Source: Acanthosepion esculentum
Lineage: Eukaryota > Mollusca > Cephalopoda > Sepiida > Sepiidae
Assembly: GCA_964036315.1 (NCBI GenBank)
Contig: OZ038492.1
Coordinates: forward strand, 40,894,095-40,958,094
DNA length: 64,000 bases
Direction of reading: 5' to 3'
Shown here: piece after piece, positions 11,735 through 23,479 of the stretch
Numbering within the stretch: the stretch's first letter is position 1
Layout: each line of letters opens with the position of its first letter
The notes under the pieces: generated by a model
What the model was told of the DNA's origin: nothing
Database searches by the model: none
What the model saw: the letters and a program-made list of their open reading frames with translations, nothing else
Translations under genes and position numbers: made by a program

Positions 11735-11965
11735 AGTATTTGAAATATACATGGGTAGACTGTTCTCATTCCCCTGCTCATGTTTAGGGATATTGTAAAA
11801 AAAATACTAAAGAACTAGATGTTATCCCTAGATGTGAATGAGGACAGTCTACTCCTGTAGATTAAATAAAGGATACAATTCAGATTTCTCTGTAGGTTAC
11901 TCAGATAGATATACATCTGATGCCAAAACATTGTGATAACAACAAAGATGAGGACAGTTGTCTGA
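11735..11965. repeat. Inverted pair related to the 12.4-kb repeat
   Basis: GGGTAGACTGTTCTCATTC (11754-11772) is reversed as GAATGAGGACAGTCTACTCC (11836-11855). The following AACAACAAAGATGAGGACAG also occurs, on the other strand, at 12400-12420 and 23500-23520. These are scrambled pieces of one dispersed family. Confidence 0.5.
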
Positions 11966-12334
11966 ATTTAAATAGTGTAAATAATGATAATGCTCATCTA
12001 AAAAATTAAGACAGAAAAATACAAATTCATTTATTTTTAAATCATTCTTTTAATTCAGCCTAGAAAATAAAACCTCTTGTTTTGTTCTGTTTTAATGTTA
12101 AATTAGATTTAATCATTTTGGGGGCAGTTTGTCTTTTTTGTTTTGTTTTATGGCGTATCAACCTCAATGGGTTATTTAATGCTAGCAAGATTTTTATTGC
12201 TGGTAATATTTCTTTGTAAAAAAATGTATTGCTTGTAATATTTTTTTTTCAATAATGTATTACTAGTAAAAATATATTGCTAGTAATAATTTTTCTTCAA
12301 AAATTTATTGCTGGCAATAATTTTTTACAAAGTA

Positions 12335-12560
12335 TTTCTGAGTCTGTCTATATTTCTGAGATGAGGTATTATGTACAGTATTTACATTAGTCGGACTATT
12401 GTCCTCATCTTTGTTGCCATATTTGTCACAACGTTTCGGCCGTTGTACGCTCCGGCCTTCTTCAGGTGGTTGGAATTTCGAACTGAACCCTTTATTTCGA
12501 TCACTGGGGTAGACTGTTCTAGTTCCACGTGCCATGTTTGATGGATGTCAGTTATCAGTT
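12335..12560 (-). mobile_element. Dispersed repeat with hammerhead-like core
   Basis: Read on the minus strand it contains CTGAAGA, then a five-pair stem (GGCCG/CGGCC) around a GAGCGTACAA loop, then GAAACGTTGTG. This is the order CUGANGA-stem II-GAAA found in hammerhead ribozymes, with one extra A before the stem. Related copies lie at 19775-19870 and 23480-23550. A short open frame over it (12305-12535, -) shows no known domain. Stem I and the cleavage site are not convincing, so activity is doubtful. Confidence 0.5.
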
Positions 12561-12583
12561 ATCTCCTGCTAATTTTCCCTCTG

Positions 12584-12905
12584 AAAGTTCTCCACTGCCT
12601 TAACCGGGTATTGAACTCCCACTCTTTGGGTCTGTCACTGGATCTAACCAACGCCTTTATCCACTGTGCCATGTATCCTCAAAGTATTTCTGTTAATTAA
12701 CTTTAATAGTGTTTTGACCCAAAAATAGTTAACTATTTACCCATAGCTGGGACCCTAACAGGTGCTACCACCCCAGGTCAGGGTGGACCTGGGAACACCA
12801 GCAATTAAGAGGTCATTCCACATTCCTCAAAACATCCTGATCAGAGGCCTTGCTGTTGGACGTAGTTTATTGTCTTACCTAGGACACTTAGGGGTAGTTT
12901 GAACA
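12584..12905 (-). mobile_element. tRNA-derived SINE, inverted
   Basis: On the minus strand, GGCACAGTGGATAAAGGC (box A-like) and GTGGGAGTTCAATACCCGG (box B-like) form a tRNA-like head at 12584-12680. The conserved CCCAGCTATGGGTAAATAG block of local SINEs lies at ~12733-12751, with a separate GC-richer stretch (12760-12850) beside it. The order suggests two joined SINE pieces. Confidence 0.5.
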
Positions 12906-13045
12906 TGTCCCAAAGTATTTTTCTTTGATATTTAGTTAGTGGCAAGTCAAATTTGTATAAGATGGCTAGTAGATATCTGAATAACTGAGAAATATCTAGA
13001 AGGAGAACTTGGTTTTAGTCACTATGTGAACTGAACACTTATCTC
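12880..13045. repeat. Dispersed repeat, copy 2
   Basis: Direct copy of the 11100-11345 repeat. At 13075-13130 it is followed by a GCCTTGCACCACATCTAAGC stretch resembling the inverted SINE head at 34290-34425. Confidence 0.4.
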
Positions 13046-13129
13046 ACTGGAACAATTATAACTGTGTAGTGAGTTTGATTTTCACTAGATGCCTCATACA
13101 TTCAGCCTTGCACCACATCTAAGCTACAT

Positions 13130-14340
13130 GTAGACAATAACTATAATATTTGTGTGAAGTACAAGTACCTGATTGTGAAGTACAACTCTCAGAATAATTG
13201 TCGTAGAAATGAACGCAAAGATTAAAGTAACTTTCTTGTTAATTACTTGGATTGTAAAAGAAAAAAACAGTTGAACCAGAATCAGATTAATCATAAATAA
13301 TTTTAAAAGATCATACAGAAAATAAAATGAAAACTATTTTTATATATTTGAATTTGTGTAATGTGCAAATACTTGTTTTTTAATATTATCTTCTTAATTC
13401 ATTATTTTAAAATAAAAAAAAACTTTTTAGATTTTGCCTTTTTATTTATCCTCTAAAAACAGAAAGAACACTTAAGACAATATTTAACAAGAATATAAAC
13501 CCTTAGGTGAAAACAGGGTTGGAGTATTGGCTGAAAAGTCAGACGACGTCTGATAATACGAGCCTGGCTGGTCTTTCAATCAGATTGCTTCTTGCATTTC
13601 TTGTACATCTGGCCTTTCAATGTCGGTTTTTATGATAGTTTGCTGTCTTCTGTGATTTTATATTGAATTTTCTTGTGTACCAAATGAGGGCTTTTGAAAA
13701 GGGCTTCTTCTTGGCACTAAAACTTCAAATGAGGCTCAGTCTGCAAAGAATTAAGAACTAAATAATATAATTATAATATTTTAAATGGTATCTTAAAACA
13801 CCACTGTAATAATACTTTGGCAATACCCAACAGTACTAAAGAGGATTAAATGTGGAGAGCTCTAATATAAAATAAGGCTTTTCTTGAATTTTGACAGAAA
13901 TGAAGGCAAAAATAATTTTCTAAAAAAAAGAAAATATTTTGCAAAAGTAATTATAGAAACTACTTATTTTATAATAGGGCAGAGAAGTTTTCAGAAATCT
14001 TTGACAGAAGAAGGGTAAGATTTGCTTGACAAAAACAAAACAAAAAGCAAAAAAAAAAAACATTAATGAAATGAGATCTGATTATTATTTAATTATTTTT
14101 TTTTAACTCAAGCTCAAAGTTTAAAAAAAATTTGTTTCCTATTCTTAAAATATTACTAATGCCAGTTCTCCTAAAATGGTGATTCTGAAATATGAGGTCA
14201 GGTAAAAAAAAATTGTTCTTTTTTTCAAATCTACTAACAAATACTTCCTGGTTTCCAGCTGATGTTATAATGCATTTACCAAGCAAAGCTTTTTCACTAA
14301 CAATACTCACCAGCAGATTTATATTTATATTTCAGCTCAA
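13130..14340. other. AT-rich non-coding stretch
   Basis: A-rich and T-rich runs only; no gene or clear repeat was identified. Confidence 0.4.
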
Positions 14341-14345
14341 TCATG

Positions 14346-14377
<32 letters not shown>
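14346..14377. repeat. (CA)n microsatellite
   Basis: About 15 CA dinucleotides. Confidence 0.95.
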
Positions 14378-14380
<3 letters not shown>

Positions 14381-14516
14381 AGCTCAATCTCATTCTCTAA
14401 CTACTCCTTTTGCAAAGGTAGCTAGCTAATCCCTGTTGCAAACATTTGCTCAGGCACATTTGTCTTTTTTTTTACACTCACAGAGCCCATGTGTTGAGCA
14501 GATCTTAGTTACAGTG

Positions 14517-14519
<3 letters not shown>

Positions 14520-14572
<53 letters not shown>
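14520..14572. repeat. (GA)n microsatellite
   Basis: About 25 uninterrupted GA/AG dinucleotides. Confidence 0.97.
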
Positions 14573-14575
<3 letters not shown>

Positions 14576-14734
14576 GTGACATTATCTTGTATGACAGGCA
14601 TTTTTTTTAACAAGGCCAGTACATTCAAATCTTCAGTTATGATGTGTTGTGACTTCATGCTAGCTCAACTGTTGATTGCTTCTAAACAGTTATGTCTATC
14701 TAGCTTCACTCACGAGGTTTGGTTCAACCTGTAT

Positions 14735-14852
14735 TATGATTCTTAGGCACCTCCCAAAGGTGCCTCATGCTGGGATGGCCTTGTTAACAAACCGACTACA
14801 GTGAGATTCAAAACCAGGTCTCATGGTTGTAAAACAAATGTACCACTCTGCC
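14735..14852 (-). mobile_element. tRNA-derived SINE, family B, inverted
   Basis: The minus strand reads GGCAGAGTGGTACATTTG (box A) and GAGACCTGGTTTTGAATCTC (box B region), then a GGCACCTTTGGGAGGTGCC inverted repeat in the body. The head matches the plus-strand SINEs at 33155 and 33960 (ACCATGAGACC..., TTCAAATC). Confidence 0.65.
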
Positions 14853-14898
14853 ACTTGTCTATAAATACATACACACAATGCATATATATATATATATA

Positions 14899-15084
14899 AT
14901 TATTAATTAAAGAATATCAAACACTTAAAACCCGTAGGCAATAATTTTTATTTCATGAGAGCTCCACAAGCTGTGATTTGTTTGTTGGTCTTAAAGATTG
15001 AGAGCTGCTTTTTTAGAGCTCTCATGAAATAAAAATTATTATCTATGGGATTTTAAGTGTTTGATATTCTTTAATTAATAATAA
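14899..15084. repeat. Foldback element with ~66-bp arms
   Basis: The left arm (14899-14964; TTAATTAAAGAATATCAAAC ... ATTTCATGAGAGCTC) is reversed at 15015-15084 (GAGCTCTCATGAAATAAAAA ... GTTTGATATTCTTTAATTAA) with few mismatches. The ~50-nt loop has no coding content. It abuts (TA)n on the left. Confidence 0.85.
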
Positions 15085-15166
15085 TTTTGCTCTGTCTTTT
15101 GACATAGAGTTCTCCCTGGATTTATATTCTCCTGGAAATTCCATATGGATTACCATATTTTATCAT

Positions 15167-15210
<44 letters not shown>

Positions 15211-16235
15211 TCTGTGTGTAAGCCTAATCTCTGACCATATTCCTTTTCCATTCATCCAACCATCTCTTCTCCTAATCCAAGTCTCATGAACCTCTTGGTC
15301 AATATTTGAAGAAGCAGGAGATATTAATAAAAAATTCAGTCACCAACTCAGTGCAGATTCACATTTGGTGAGGTACTTTTAAGCCTATCTAGTCATACTT
15401 TTCTCTTGTGATCTAGAATATAATACACCAACTGACCTTCTTACTTAAAAGAAACCAAAATGAAAGATCATTTCTATTGCTGCAACTATGATGTCAATCA
15501 ATGAACAAATGAAAATGATCCTTACTTTATGAAGAAAGAAAAACAGGAAGAGGGTGCTTTTTTTTCAAAAATCGGATCAGTAAGAATAAATATCATAATA
15601 TATCTATAAAAATTGTGTGCTGCTGTATCAGATATTATTTTTATTTGAAACAGGTGAAAATCTTGTGCAAGGGAAACATTAAAAAAAAATGATTTGTTTT
15701 ATGTTCTTAATACTAATGAGATTTTCTTTTAGGTTTTTACTCTTTTATATTTTCAGGTTGTTTCGAATGATGTGGAGACTTCATCAGATAGCTAATAGAC
15801 AGTTCATGAACTATGAATAACAAAATGTTGGAATGATAGTCGAAAATGTGGACTAAAATTAAAGCCCTTCTTCAAATAAGAGCAAATATCTAAAAATGAA
15901 GGAAATGTTTTTGATTTATGACCTCAAATTTGACTGAATGTTTTTGAATATAGTATTTTTTTGTTATTTTTAATATCATCATAGAATTTCAGAACATACT
16001 ATTTCAATTAATTTGTTGAAAATATATTCGATAAAATCCCTTAGATTATAATGTATGAATATAAAGAGTTTAAGAACAGGTGACTAACTGAAGGAATTGC
16101 AGATCTACAATGGAACTAATGAAGCTTAAGTTTCAGGGTCAACATCTTATTTAAATGGGAAAATTTTTCAATAAAATCGATTTTTTTGTTTTGGCTTTTG
16201 TTGTAATGGAATGTCCCACTCTCCTTATCGCCTAT
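15085..16235. other. AT-rich non-coding stretch with (TA)n at 15171-15206
   Basis: No gene or recognised repeat beyond the microsatellite. Confidence 0.4.
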
Positions 16236-16240
16236 TGTGG

Positions 16241-16245
<5 letters not shown>

Positions 16246-16309
<64 letters not shown>

Positions 16310-16441
16310 GTATATATATATATATATGTATATGTATGTATATATATATATATATTTACATATATATATATACATATATATATATATATTTATGTATATA
16401 TATATGTATATATGTATGTATATATGTATATATGTATATAT
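16246..16441. repeat. (TA)n/(TATG)n microsatellite
   Basis: (TA)n grades into TATGTA and TATTTA variants. The open frames of up to 120 codons across it are artefacts. Confidence 0.95.
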
Positions 16442-16454
16442 AGTGAGCACAAGA

Positions 16455-16700
16455 TATACCTGGCGACTTGCTTCAGGAATTAGTCTAGAGTTAGAGATTC
16501 ATCTCCAGCAGTGCTAGTCAAACTCTCTGCCACCAGGCAGAGAGGATCCCCCAATGAGGCTATGTCAAAGGGTAGTATCATCTCGGGAAACAACTACCTG
16601 ACCCTGTTTTATACAGGGAATTTTAAAATTTGACCTTATGCCACATCTGACCGCGTGGGGCAGTTGATAGATATCCTTGTTTCAGGAATTACTAGCCTGC
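16455..16700 (-). repeat. Single inverted copy of the 233-bp GC-richer unit
   Basis: On the minus strand the order is CCCCACGCGG...ATGTGGCATAAGG, AAAATTCCCTG, CAGGGTCAGGTAG and a perfect 9-bp hairpin CTCTCTGCC/GGCAGAGAG (16523-16544), matching units 8206-8671. TTCAGGAATTA occurs at both ends (16473 and 16683), perhaps a unit-boundary repeat. Confidence 0.65.
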
Positions 16701-17204
16701 TAACCGATTCTCTGTCTTTCAGTCATGTTTTCTCTTTTACAATTAGCCTATTTTTCTTTCATCGACACCCATGATGCTGTTCCTTTACCACCTTTGTCTG
16801 TTTGTAACCTCTTTTAAGGAAATTTTTTTTAATTTTTTTATTAAAATAAGGCCATTTTACTGATATAACTATAAGCCAATGGGTTGAATTAGATAATGTT
16901 AACCTTAAAATTTCTCTAATACACATTTTATATGACTTTCAGTTTCCTCTGTAATTTGTAATTGATCAAATTTAAAAATTTTGTTGGGGACCTGCTGTGC
17001 CCAAAACCCCAATTGTATGGGCTCACTGATCTCAGCAGAATTTATTCATAGCTTATATTTTGGCTGTTGGATCCTTGTATCTATTATTGCTGGTTGTGAA
17101 GCATCCACCATGTCTGGGGTCAAGCTTCAGGGTCCCAAAAATGTTGGTCCATCACTGAACAGAAGTAAAACAATTAACTTTTCCTTCTGTCCTTCCTTAA
17201 TTAA

Positions 17205-17320
17205 ACAAGGGGGGAAAAAGAGGATTCATACCTTTCCCAAGGGTATTAGCATGTAAGTGAATGTAATAGATTTGACTAGAATTCAAACTTGACTCTCCAA
17301 ATTTGAGTCTGAATTCCAGT
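17205..17320 (-). mobile_element. tRNA-derived SINE fragment, inverted
   Basis: GAGGATTCATACCTTTCCCA ... GTGAATGTAATAGATTTGAC ... TAGAATTCAAACTTGACTCTCC is the reverse of the box B and body region of the SINE at 59724-60020. Confidence 0.65.
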
Positions 17321-17325
17321 CCTGG

Positions 17326-17402
17326 AGGCATGGTGATGTAATGGATAGCAACTCGGATTGAGGAATCGGAGAGCTGAGTTCGAATATGGAGTTACTGAGA
17401 AA
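17326..17402 (+). mobile_element. tRNA-derived SINE head, direct
   Basis: GGCATGGTGATGTAATGGAT (box A side) and GAGAGCTGAGTTCGAATATG (box B) match the head at 59724-59795. It is truncated after the head and lies head-to-head with the inverted fragment at 17205-17320. Confidence 0.65.
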
Positions 17403-17959
17403 AAAAAATACTATTAAAGAAGGAGCACAATAAAAGAACAGGAAGTAAGAAGGCATACTCCCTCAATATTATTAAAAGAAGGTCAATGAGAAATCAAAGA
17501 TTTCAAAAAGGTTGTCATTGGGCTAAAATATTAGATGTACCCCTGTTTTAAAGGAAGACTTTATCTTCAGTGAAAATAAATCTTGTAATTAACATTATAT
17601 TAGATGAAAGATATAGCAGTTGATTTATGTTTTTTTTTTCAGGAATATAGATAAATTTTTAGAATAATGTTTTGACATTCTTACACTTGGGTTCATAGAA
17701 GATATTATTTAAACTTGAGTTTGTAATAATTGTATACTCTCCTCATATTAATTATGAAAAAGTTCCACACCTGCCTATTCTTTTTACTCTACCTCAGCTT
17801 ATTTTTTCATGGAAAATTCATAGAAAAATTTTATTTCTAAGAATTGTGATACAGATTTTAATCTTCGTTCAAATTATAACTCGCTCAATTCTAAAAAATT
17901 AATTGGAACCATAGCAAATCAAAGGAATAATTTAGTGTTGTGCAAGACAATTTTTCTCT

Positions 17960-18520
17960 CCAGAATCTATTATATACATCTATAAGTCTACCATTTGTCC
18001 ATGCTTAGAATACTGCTGCCATATATGGTCCAGTGCCTATGTTATTTACCTCCTTGATCCAAAGAAGAATCAGCAATATTATTGGTTCTGATCAGGTGAC
18101 TCAGCTTCAGTCACTTACCCACCACCATAAGGTTGCTTTTTCTCTCAATACTTTCATAGTAAATGTTCGGATGAGCTCTTTGCTATGGTACTTAGACTTT
18201 ATGAATTTAAGCGCAGTACTAGACTGGCATCGAGATCTCATCAATTTACAGTTGAGCTGGCGAGATGTAAACATAAGTTCTATGCTAAGAGTTTCTTTTC
18301 TGGCACTTCTCACTTGTGGAACTCCTTTCTGGCTCCATGCTTTCCAGCTGACTTTAATCTGCAAAAATTTAAATGCAATGTCAAACACAATCTATTGTCC
18401 CCCTGATTACTCTTTTCTTTTTCTGCTCATTATTAATGTTTCTGTTCCTAATTCTTCCACAGCCTCTAACCCCTTGCGTCTTAGTGGATTTATTGCCTTG
18501 TTGGGGTGATATCCATTAAA
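17960..18520 (+). mobile_element. LINE 3' end, copy 2 (best preserved)
   Basis: Conceptual pieces read IYKSTICPCLEYCCHIW (17975-18030, one shift), IQRRISNIIGSDQ (18057-18095) and, in the frame of 18185-18406, RSTRLASRSHQFTVELARCK then KFYAKSFFSGTSHLWNSF, ending NLLSP*. These are typical of the region after the reverse transcriptase in CR1/Jockey-like non-LTR elements. Frameshifts show it is dead. The 158-codon frame at 18033-18509 is partly a shadow. 5' truncation is expected for a LINE copy. Confidence 0.75.
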
Positions 18521-18929
18521 AAAAATGTTGTTTAACTAGCTGTCTTTCCTTGTGATTTTTAAAATAATTTAAAACACACATTTGAAGAAAACATTTGGTG
18601 AGCTTGAAGCGTGTTAAAATTTGATTTTTTTTACATGCCTTTTGACATGCAGTTCATAATTGTATTGGTTGAGTTTATCTAGCCGTATATCAACCTCTAT
18701 GGTTATTTATTGCTGAAATCAAAATATTTTGAACTGTATACCTTCAACTATAGATAAAATGTATTGTTAGTCATTAAAAATGTACTAATGATAACTTTAC
18801 TATAAATAGGTATTGTTGGCAATTTTAGTATAATAGGTATTGCTGGTCATTTTTTTTATATAAAAATGTATTACTAGTATTTTTACTATAAGAATGTATT
18901 TTTATACTTTCACTGAATTTTAGTTTATG

Positions 18930-19000
18930 TCTGGGGGAGGGGTCACTATTTACCCATAGCTGGACCCTAACTTGTAGGCTAATCTTTTGGTGTAATGGGT
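18930..19000 (-). repeat. Short SINE tail fragment
   Basis: CACTATTTACCCATAGCTGG is the reverse of the conserved SINE body block. Nothing else of the SINE is clear. Confidence 0.4.
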
Positions 19001-19770
19001 TTGAGCCTCACTGGGTGTCTCACTGCCATTTCATCATTATCTTTCCTACATATCTTCATAAATTGCACTTCCTAGCTGCTCCTTTTACATGTATCAACCT
19101 CATTGCAACCTTCTACCTTGAGTGGCTATTGAGCCTTGTATTTGTTGAACAATTAGTAAAAACAATGCAACAATGCATAAGCGAAAGAATAACAAATGAA
19201 GGACATTAGAAACATGTTTTGTAATGTTTATATTTATTTGTAATAAAAATATTGATAGAGTAGAAACTTGCTTTATTTCTCATTAAATATTTTTTCATCC
19301 ATTCAAATAAAATAAATACTAGATTAATTCCATCCCCTCTTCAGATTTTTTGAACACTGGTTAGTTGATTTTGAAACCCACTTGTTTTATACTACCCAAG
19401 TATTTTCATATGGAGACAGTCTTTACAAGTATCAATTCCACATTTTGTTAATCAGGTTCTGTATTAAAACATTGACCATTTGTCTTTTGTTGCAGGGAGA
19501 TATTTTGAAATTATTTTTTAATCTTGTATTTTTAATTAGAATGAAGAAAAAAAAAACTTTATATTTTTTTTTCCCCAATGTCTCATTCATCATATTTTGC
19601 CTTTATTTAATCCTCAGTTAATTAACTTGAATCTTTTCTTTTATTCTGCAGAAATCAGATTTTTAGCCAGCCATTTTAACTCAGGGTCTTTATCAGTGTT
19701 TTAAATTAGAGACGTCTGAAAATAAAATAACTTTGACAAAGATTTTACTATTTATATCGTTCGAACTCTT
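19000..19770. other. AT-rich non-coding stretch
   Basis: No gene or repeat recognised. Confidence 0.35.
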
Positions 19771-19774
19771 GTCC

Positions 19775-19870
19775 TCATATTTCTTGTCATATTCACAACG
19801 TTTCAGTCATTGCATGCTCCAGCTTTCTTCAGATTATATTTTGAATTTCAAACCGAACACAGTATGGTCA
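19775..19870 (-). repeat. Second copy of the 12.4-kb hammerhead-like repeat
   Basis: The minus strand gives CTGAAGAAAGCTGGAGC, then TGACTGAAACGTTGTGA and a TGAGGACAAGAG flank. The GGCCG/CGGCC stem of the 12.4-kb copy is lost here (weak pairing). Confidence 0.5.
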
Positions 19871-20429
19871 ATCTATATGTTGGCATTTCTGAAATGTTGA
19901 GAATATAACAATAAGGATGATAACAGTCCAAACAATGTAAATAGTTACAGTATCTCATCACAAAAATGTAGACAGACATTTGATATTGTATACACTCTAT
20001 TTTTGTTTAGTACAGGTAAATCTGTTGAAAGTGTCAACAGCATAAGAAAAGTTCCTACTGCATCATGTTGGTTACCTATTGTAAAGAAAGGCTTAAGATT
20101 TTCTGGCTAATTGTAGTCTTGTAACTGACTTAAACTTAAGATTTTCCCTAAATTAAGCTTGGATGTTTATTCCAATCAACAATGAATGACTGCTAAGAAC
20201 ATCCCCTCCCCAGATTTATAGACATATCCTACAAAATGCATGCTAGGAGTTCTTCTTAACAAATAAAAATGGGCAATTCTTGATCTCATCCTGTCACATT
20301 TTTGTTCTTTTTTGTCTTGAAGTGAGAACACTCTAACCACTTCACTGTATCTCTTTTGTATGTGAACACAGTTCTTATTTTGGGAACTATTTATCTTATT
20401 ACTTATTACTGTAGCTTTATCTAGTTTTG

Positions 20430-20515
20430 ATTTACATTATAATACATATATATATATATATGTATGTATATGTATGTATTATTATTATATATATGTATGT
20501 GCGTGTGTGTATATT
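20430..20515. repeat. TATG/TGTG simple sequence
   Basis: Degenerate (TA)n and (TATG)n run. Confidence 0.8.
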
Positions 20516-20644
20516 GAATTGGATGAAGGGATGTCTTCTTTTAAGATTTATAGGATTTATTCATTTGAAGCTATTTCTAATCTTTGATCTGAGAAGGCAA
20601 TTGTATACTGATGATAGATGAGACATTTCTGAAGAAGTTGAATG

Positions 20645-21010
20645 TGTAGGTAGCATAGTGGTTAGGGAAAAAGAAATTGGCAAGCCAAGTTTGATTTCTA
20701 CTTGAGTTTGTTGCATACGCTTTTAAACAAATATATTAAGAAAGGCATGAATCCTTCACTTCTTTGTCCACTTATAGCTTAAATATTAGAAAAAAAATCG
20801 CTCTTTAGCTTGGGTTGGCAACCAGTCAAAGAGAAGGACAACTCTGAATTTAAAAATAAAACTATATGTAGCCTTGGTAAGGCACAGGTATGGAAAGGAT
20901 TATGGAATTCATAGTAACCTGCAGTTGTTAACTCTATGATATTGACTGTAGTCAATAAACTGGAGGTAGTGGGATACCATGCAGACTCATACTCTACAAG
21001 GATCACTGTA
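20645..21010 (+). mobile_element. tRNA-derived SINE, decayed
   Basis: GGTAGCATAGTGGTTAGGG (box A) and AAGCCAAGTTTGATTTCTAC (box B region) start the element. The body (AAAGGCATGAATCC, GGGTTGGCAACCAGTCAAAG) matches the SINE at 21185-21440. The tail is unclear. Confidence 0.6.
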
Positions 21011-21184
21011 CTATGTGTTGTGACACATTTCTCCTTTCACCTATAAACAATTTCTGTTACCAATTCTCCTTGTGTTGGTTCATACTTGAAAGGAAAGTTT
21101 AAGTTCAGTTTCTTGTATCACCGAGTCTTAGTTGTTGGTGATTTTTAATCTAATGCCTATAGGTACTCACTACAACTGAATATG

Positions 21185-21440
21185 TATAGGAGAGCTGAAT
21201 TCAAATTACACTTGGGTATGTTACATTCGCTTGCATGCAAATACCGTTGAGAAAGGCATGAATCCATTCAGCTGTGCTCCTATAGCCATGGTTGGCAACC
21301 AATCTAGACGAAGTACAACTGTCAATTCAAGACTATATGAAGGCCTGACAAAGTGCATGCTATGAAGCTAATGAAAGGATCGTGGGGTTCATATTGACTT
21401 TATAATCCCAACTATTGTTGACTTATTATCATCAAGTATT
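21185..21440 (+). mobile_element. tRNA-derived SINE, head partly lost
   Basis: GGAGAGCTGAATTCAAATTA (box B) is followed by TACCGTTGAGAAAGGCATG, CCATGGTTGGCAACCAATCT and AAGGATCGTGGGGTTCATA, parallel to 20645-21010. Box A is not clear. Confidence 0.6.
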
Positions 21441-21499
21441 TTTATGTTTTTTGGCTATACCAATTTATCCATTAGCAAAATTACACTAATTTTACTTTT

Positions 21500-21850
21500 A
21501 CTCATTGGCTTCAACCACTTTCCCATACCCATAGTATAGCTTCCCTGTTTCTTCTCTATAGATATTTTCATGGTTAATATTCTAATGAATTTTCCTCTAA
21601 GGTACCTAAACTTTATGTATTTAAGTGCAGTACTAGATTGGCAGCTAGGTCTCATCATTTTACAGTCGAAACTGCTAGATGAAATTGCTAGATCTATGCT
21701 AATAGTTTCTTCTCTCGCACTTCTTGCTTGTGGAACTCTCTTCTGGCTTCTTGCAATGTCATTTGTTATCTTCTGTCTTCTTAATTCCTGCTCTTTGCTT
21801 TCCTTAATCTTAGTGGCTTTATTGCCTTGTTTGGGGGTGAAATGATTTAA
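21500..21850 (+). mobile_element. LINE 3' end, copy 3 (truncated)
   Basis: TTTCCCATACCCATAGTATAGC, the TAGTACTAGATTGGCAGC-like STR motif, and CACTTCTTGCTTGTGGAACTC (the TSLLWNS region) align with copies 1 and 2. The frame at 21570-21845 is a remnant, not a gene. Confidence 0.65.
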
Positions 21851-22192
21851 AAAAAAATAACTTTCAGAATCTTTACATCAATATGAAGTACTTAAGGCCA
21901 GTTTACTTGCTTATATATCCATGATCCTGATGTGAGCAGTTGTTATGAGACAGTAGCTGTCATTCTTGCTATACATTATTGTACAATAGTGATTTTGCTC
22001 ATCAGTGCATCTATAATCTTCACTACAAATTTGACTAAACAATTAATGTTGGTATTAATGTACTTACTCACATTTGAATGAGAGGCTAAAATATTTATTT
22101 AATGAAAATAGATGACTTTTATTTAACTAATTCAATAAATCAGTCAAGGATGACTTCCATGATTCTTTCATTAGCTGTGTAGTATGTGCTTC

Positions 22193-22392
22193 ACCAGGGC
22201 TAAATACACTTTTGAATTAAGAGTTGTCCTTCTCCTATGTCAGTTGCCACCCAAAGGTTATAGGACCAAGTGTATCCTGCTATTTGCCCATAGCTGAGGA
22301 AGGAGAGAATTTATACCTTTCTCAAGGTTATTAGTACATAAGTGAATGTAGTGACTTTGACTGGAATTCGAACTCAGATCTCCGATCCGTCA
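22193..22392 (-). mobile_element. tRNA-derived SINE, inverted
   Basis: AAGAGTTGTCCTTCTCC, CTATTTGCCCATAGCTG, TTATACCTTTCTCAAGG and CTGGAATTCGAACTCAGATC are the reverse of tail, body and box B of the 59724-60020 SINE. The head beyond box B is truncated. Confidence 0.7.
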
Positions 22393-22658
22393 TTTATTCA
22401 GTGAAAATATATGTAATACTAATGGTAACTGCTTACCAACGTTTTTTTTTTATGGAAGCCAAACTGAATCAAAATGTGTTGTTGTTATGCAGAGTGTAAT
22501 CAGGAATTTGTTGCTTAAGATTAAAGAAAAAAAAAGCATTTATTTTGTATGACATTTCAACACATTTTCCTTCATTGTTCCATAACGTCTCTATTACTGA
22601 CATAGATCAAACATTACATAGTGACAATTTCAAAATTAAGTTAACATCCTCATATATA

Positions 22659-22770
22659 CAGGGTGTGGTAGAAATACCTCCCACATAATGGTAAGTCATT
22701 AGTGGCAATGGTGTCATCCTCAAGCTAATGTCTTACCGTTATGTGGCAAGGTAGTTATGCTGCATCCTCT
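22659..22770. mobile_element. Small MITE, copy 1
   Basis: The left end CAGGGTGTGGTAGAAATACC continues through CCCACATAATGGTAAG; the right end (CTTACCGTTATGTGGCAAGG ... CTGCATCCTCT) is its reverse with mismatches. It is ~112 bp with a short centre and a TA at both edges. It shares its ends with the neighbour at 22820. The family is probably Tc1/mariner-like, judged from the CAGGGTGT terminus and TA flanks. Confidence 0.65.
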
Positions 22771-22819
22771 ATAATAATCTTTTTGTAATTAAATATATAA
22801 GTAATTATATGTAATGTTA

Positions 22820-22966
22820 CAGGGTGTGGCAGAAATACCTCCCACATTTTAAACTTTCACCTGTTTGCAGCTAGCAAACTTAGGCAAGAGAAAATGGTGC
22901 CTTCATCTAGCTAATGTCTTACCATTATGGGAGACATATTTGGAGCAGGTATTTCTCTAACATCAT
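22820..22966. mobile_element. Small MITE, copy 2
   Basis: It starts CAGGGTGTGGCAGAAATACC and ends with the reverse motif GGTATTTCTCTAACATC. The inner CTAATGTCTTACCATTATGG block also occurs in copy 1. The interior differs, so the two are sister non-autonomous copies. Confidence 0.65.
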
Positions 22967-23479
22967 CTATTTACACTCATAATATTTATGGTCGTTTTTC
23001 CTTATAAATGGAAAATGCTAGTATTTTTGAAAAAATTTACATTTTATGAGAATTTGTACTAATGCAAAACCTAATAAATATTTAAAGCTATCAGTTGTTC
23101 CAGGGCATCACTATCTATGACTTCTGTTAAAAATAAAATATAGTATGGAATTAATTTTTGGATAATTGTTTTGAAATAGCTTATTGAAAAAAAAACAAAA
23201 AAAATAAACAAAATGAACAATTTGCATTGGGAAATAAAATAAAAAATATAACCCAATAATTTTCTAAAAAAATATAATTTATTTTTTACTTCATTTCTGT
23301 TTTCAGCAATATTAAAAATATCTTGAATATTTTTTATTTAGGGAACCTTCAGTGATCTTTATTTTAAATGACATGAGAGTTTTCAAAATTTGACTTTGAT
23401 ATTAAGGCATTGATTTTATATGACAAATATTTTATTTTTCAGCAGATTTTATAAAATTTCTGAGATGAAGTGCTATTAT

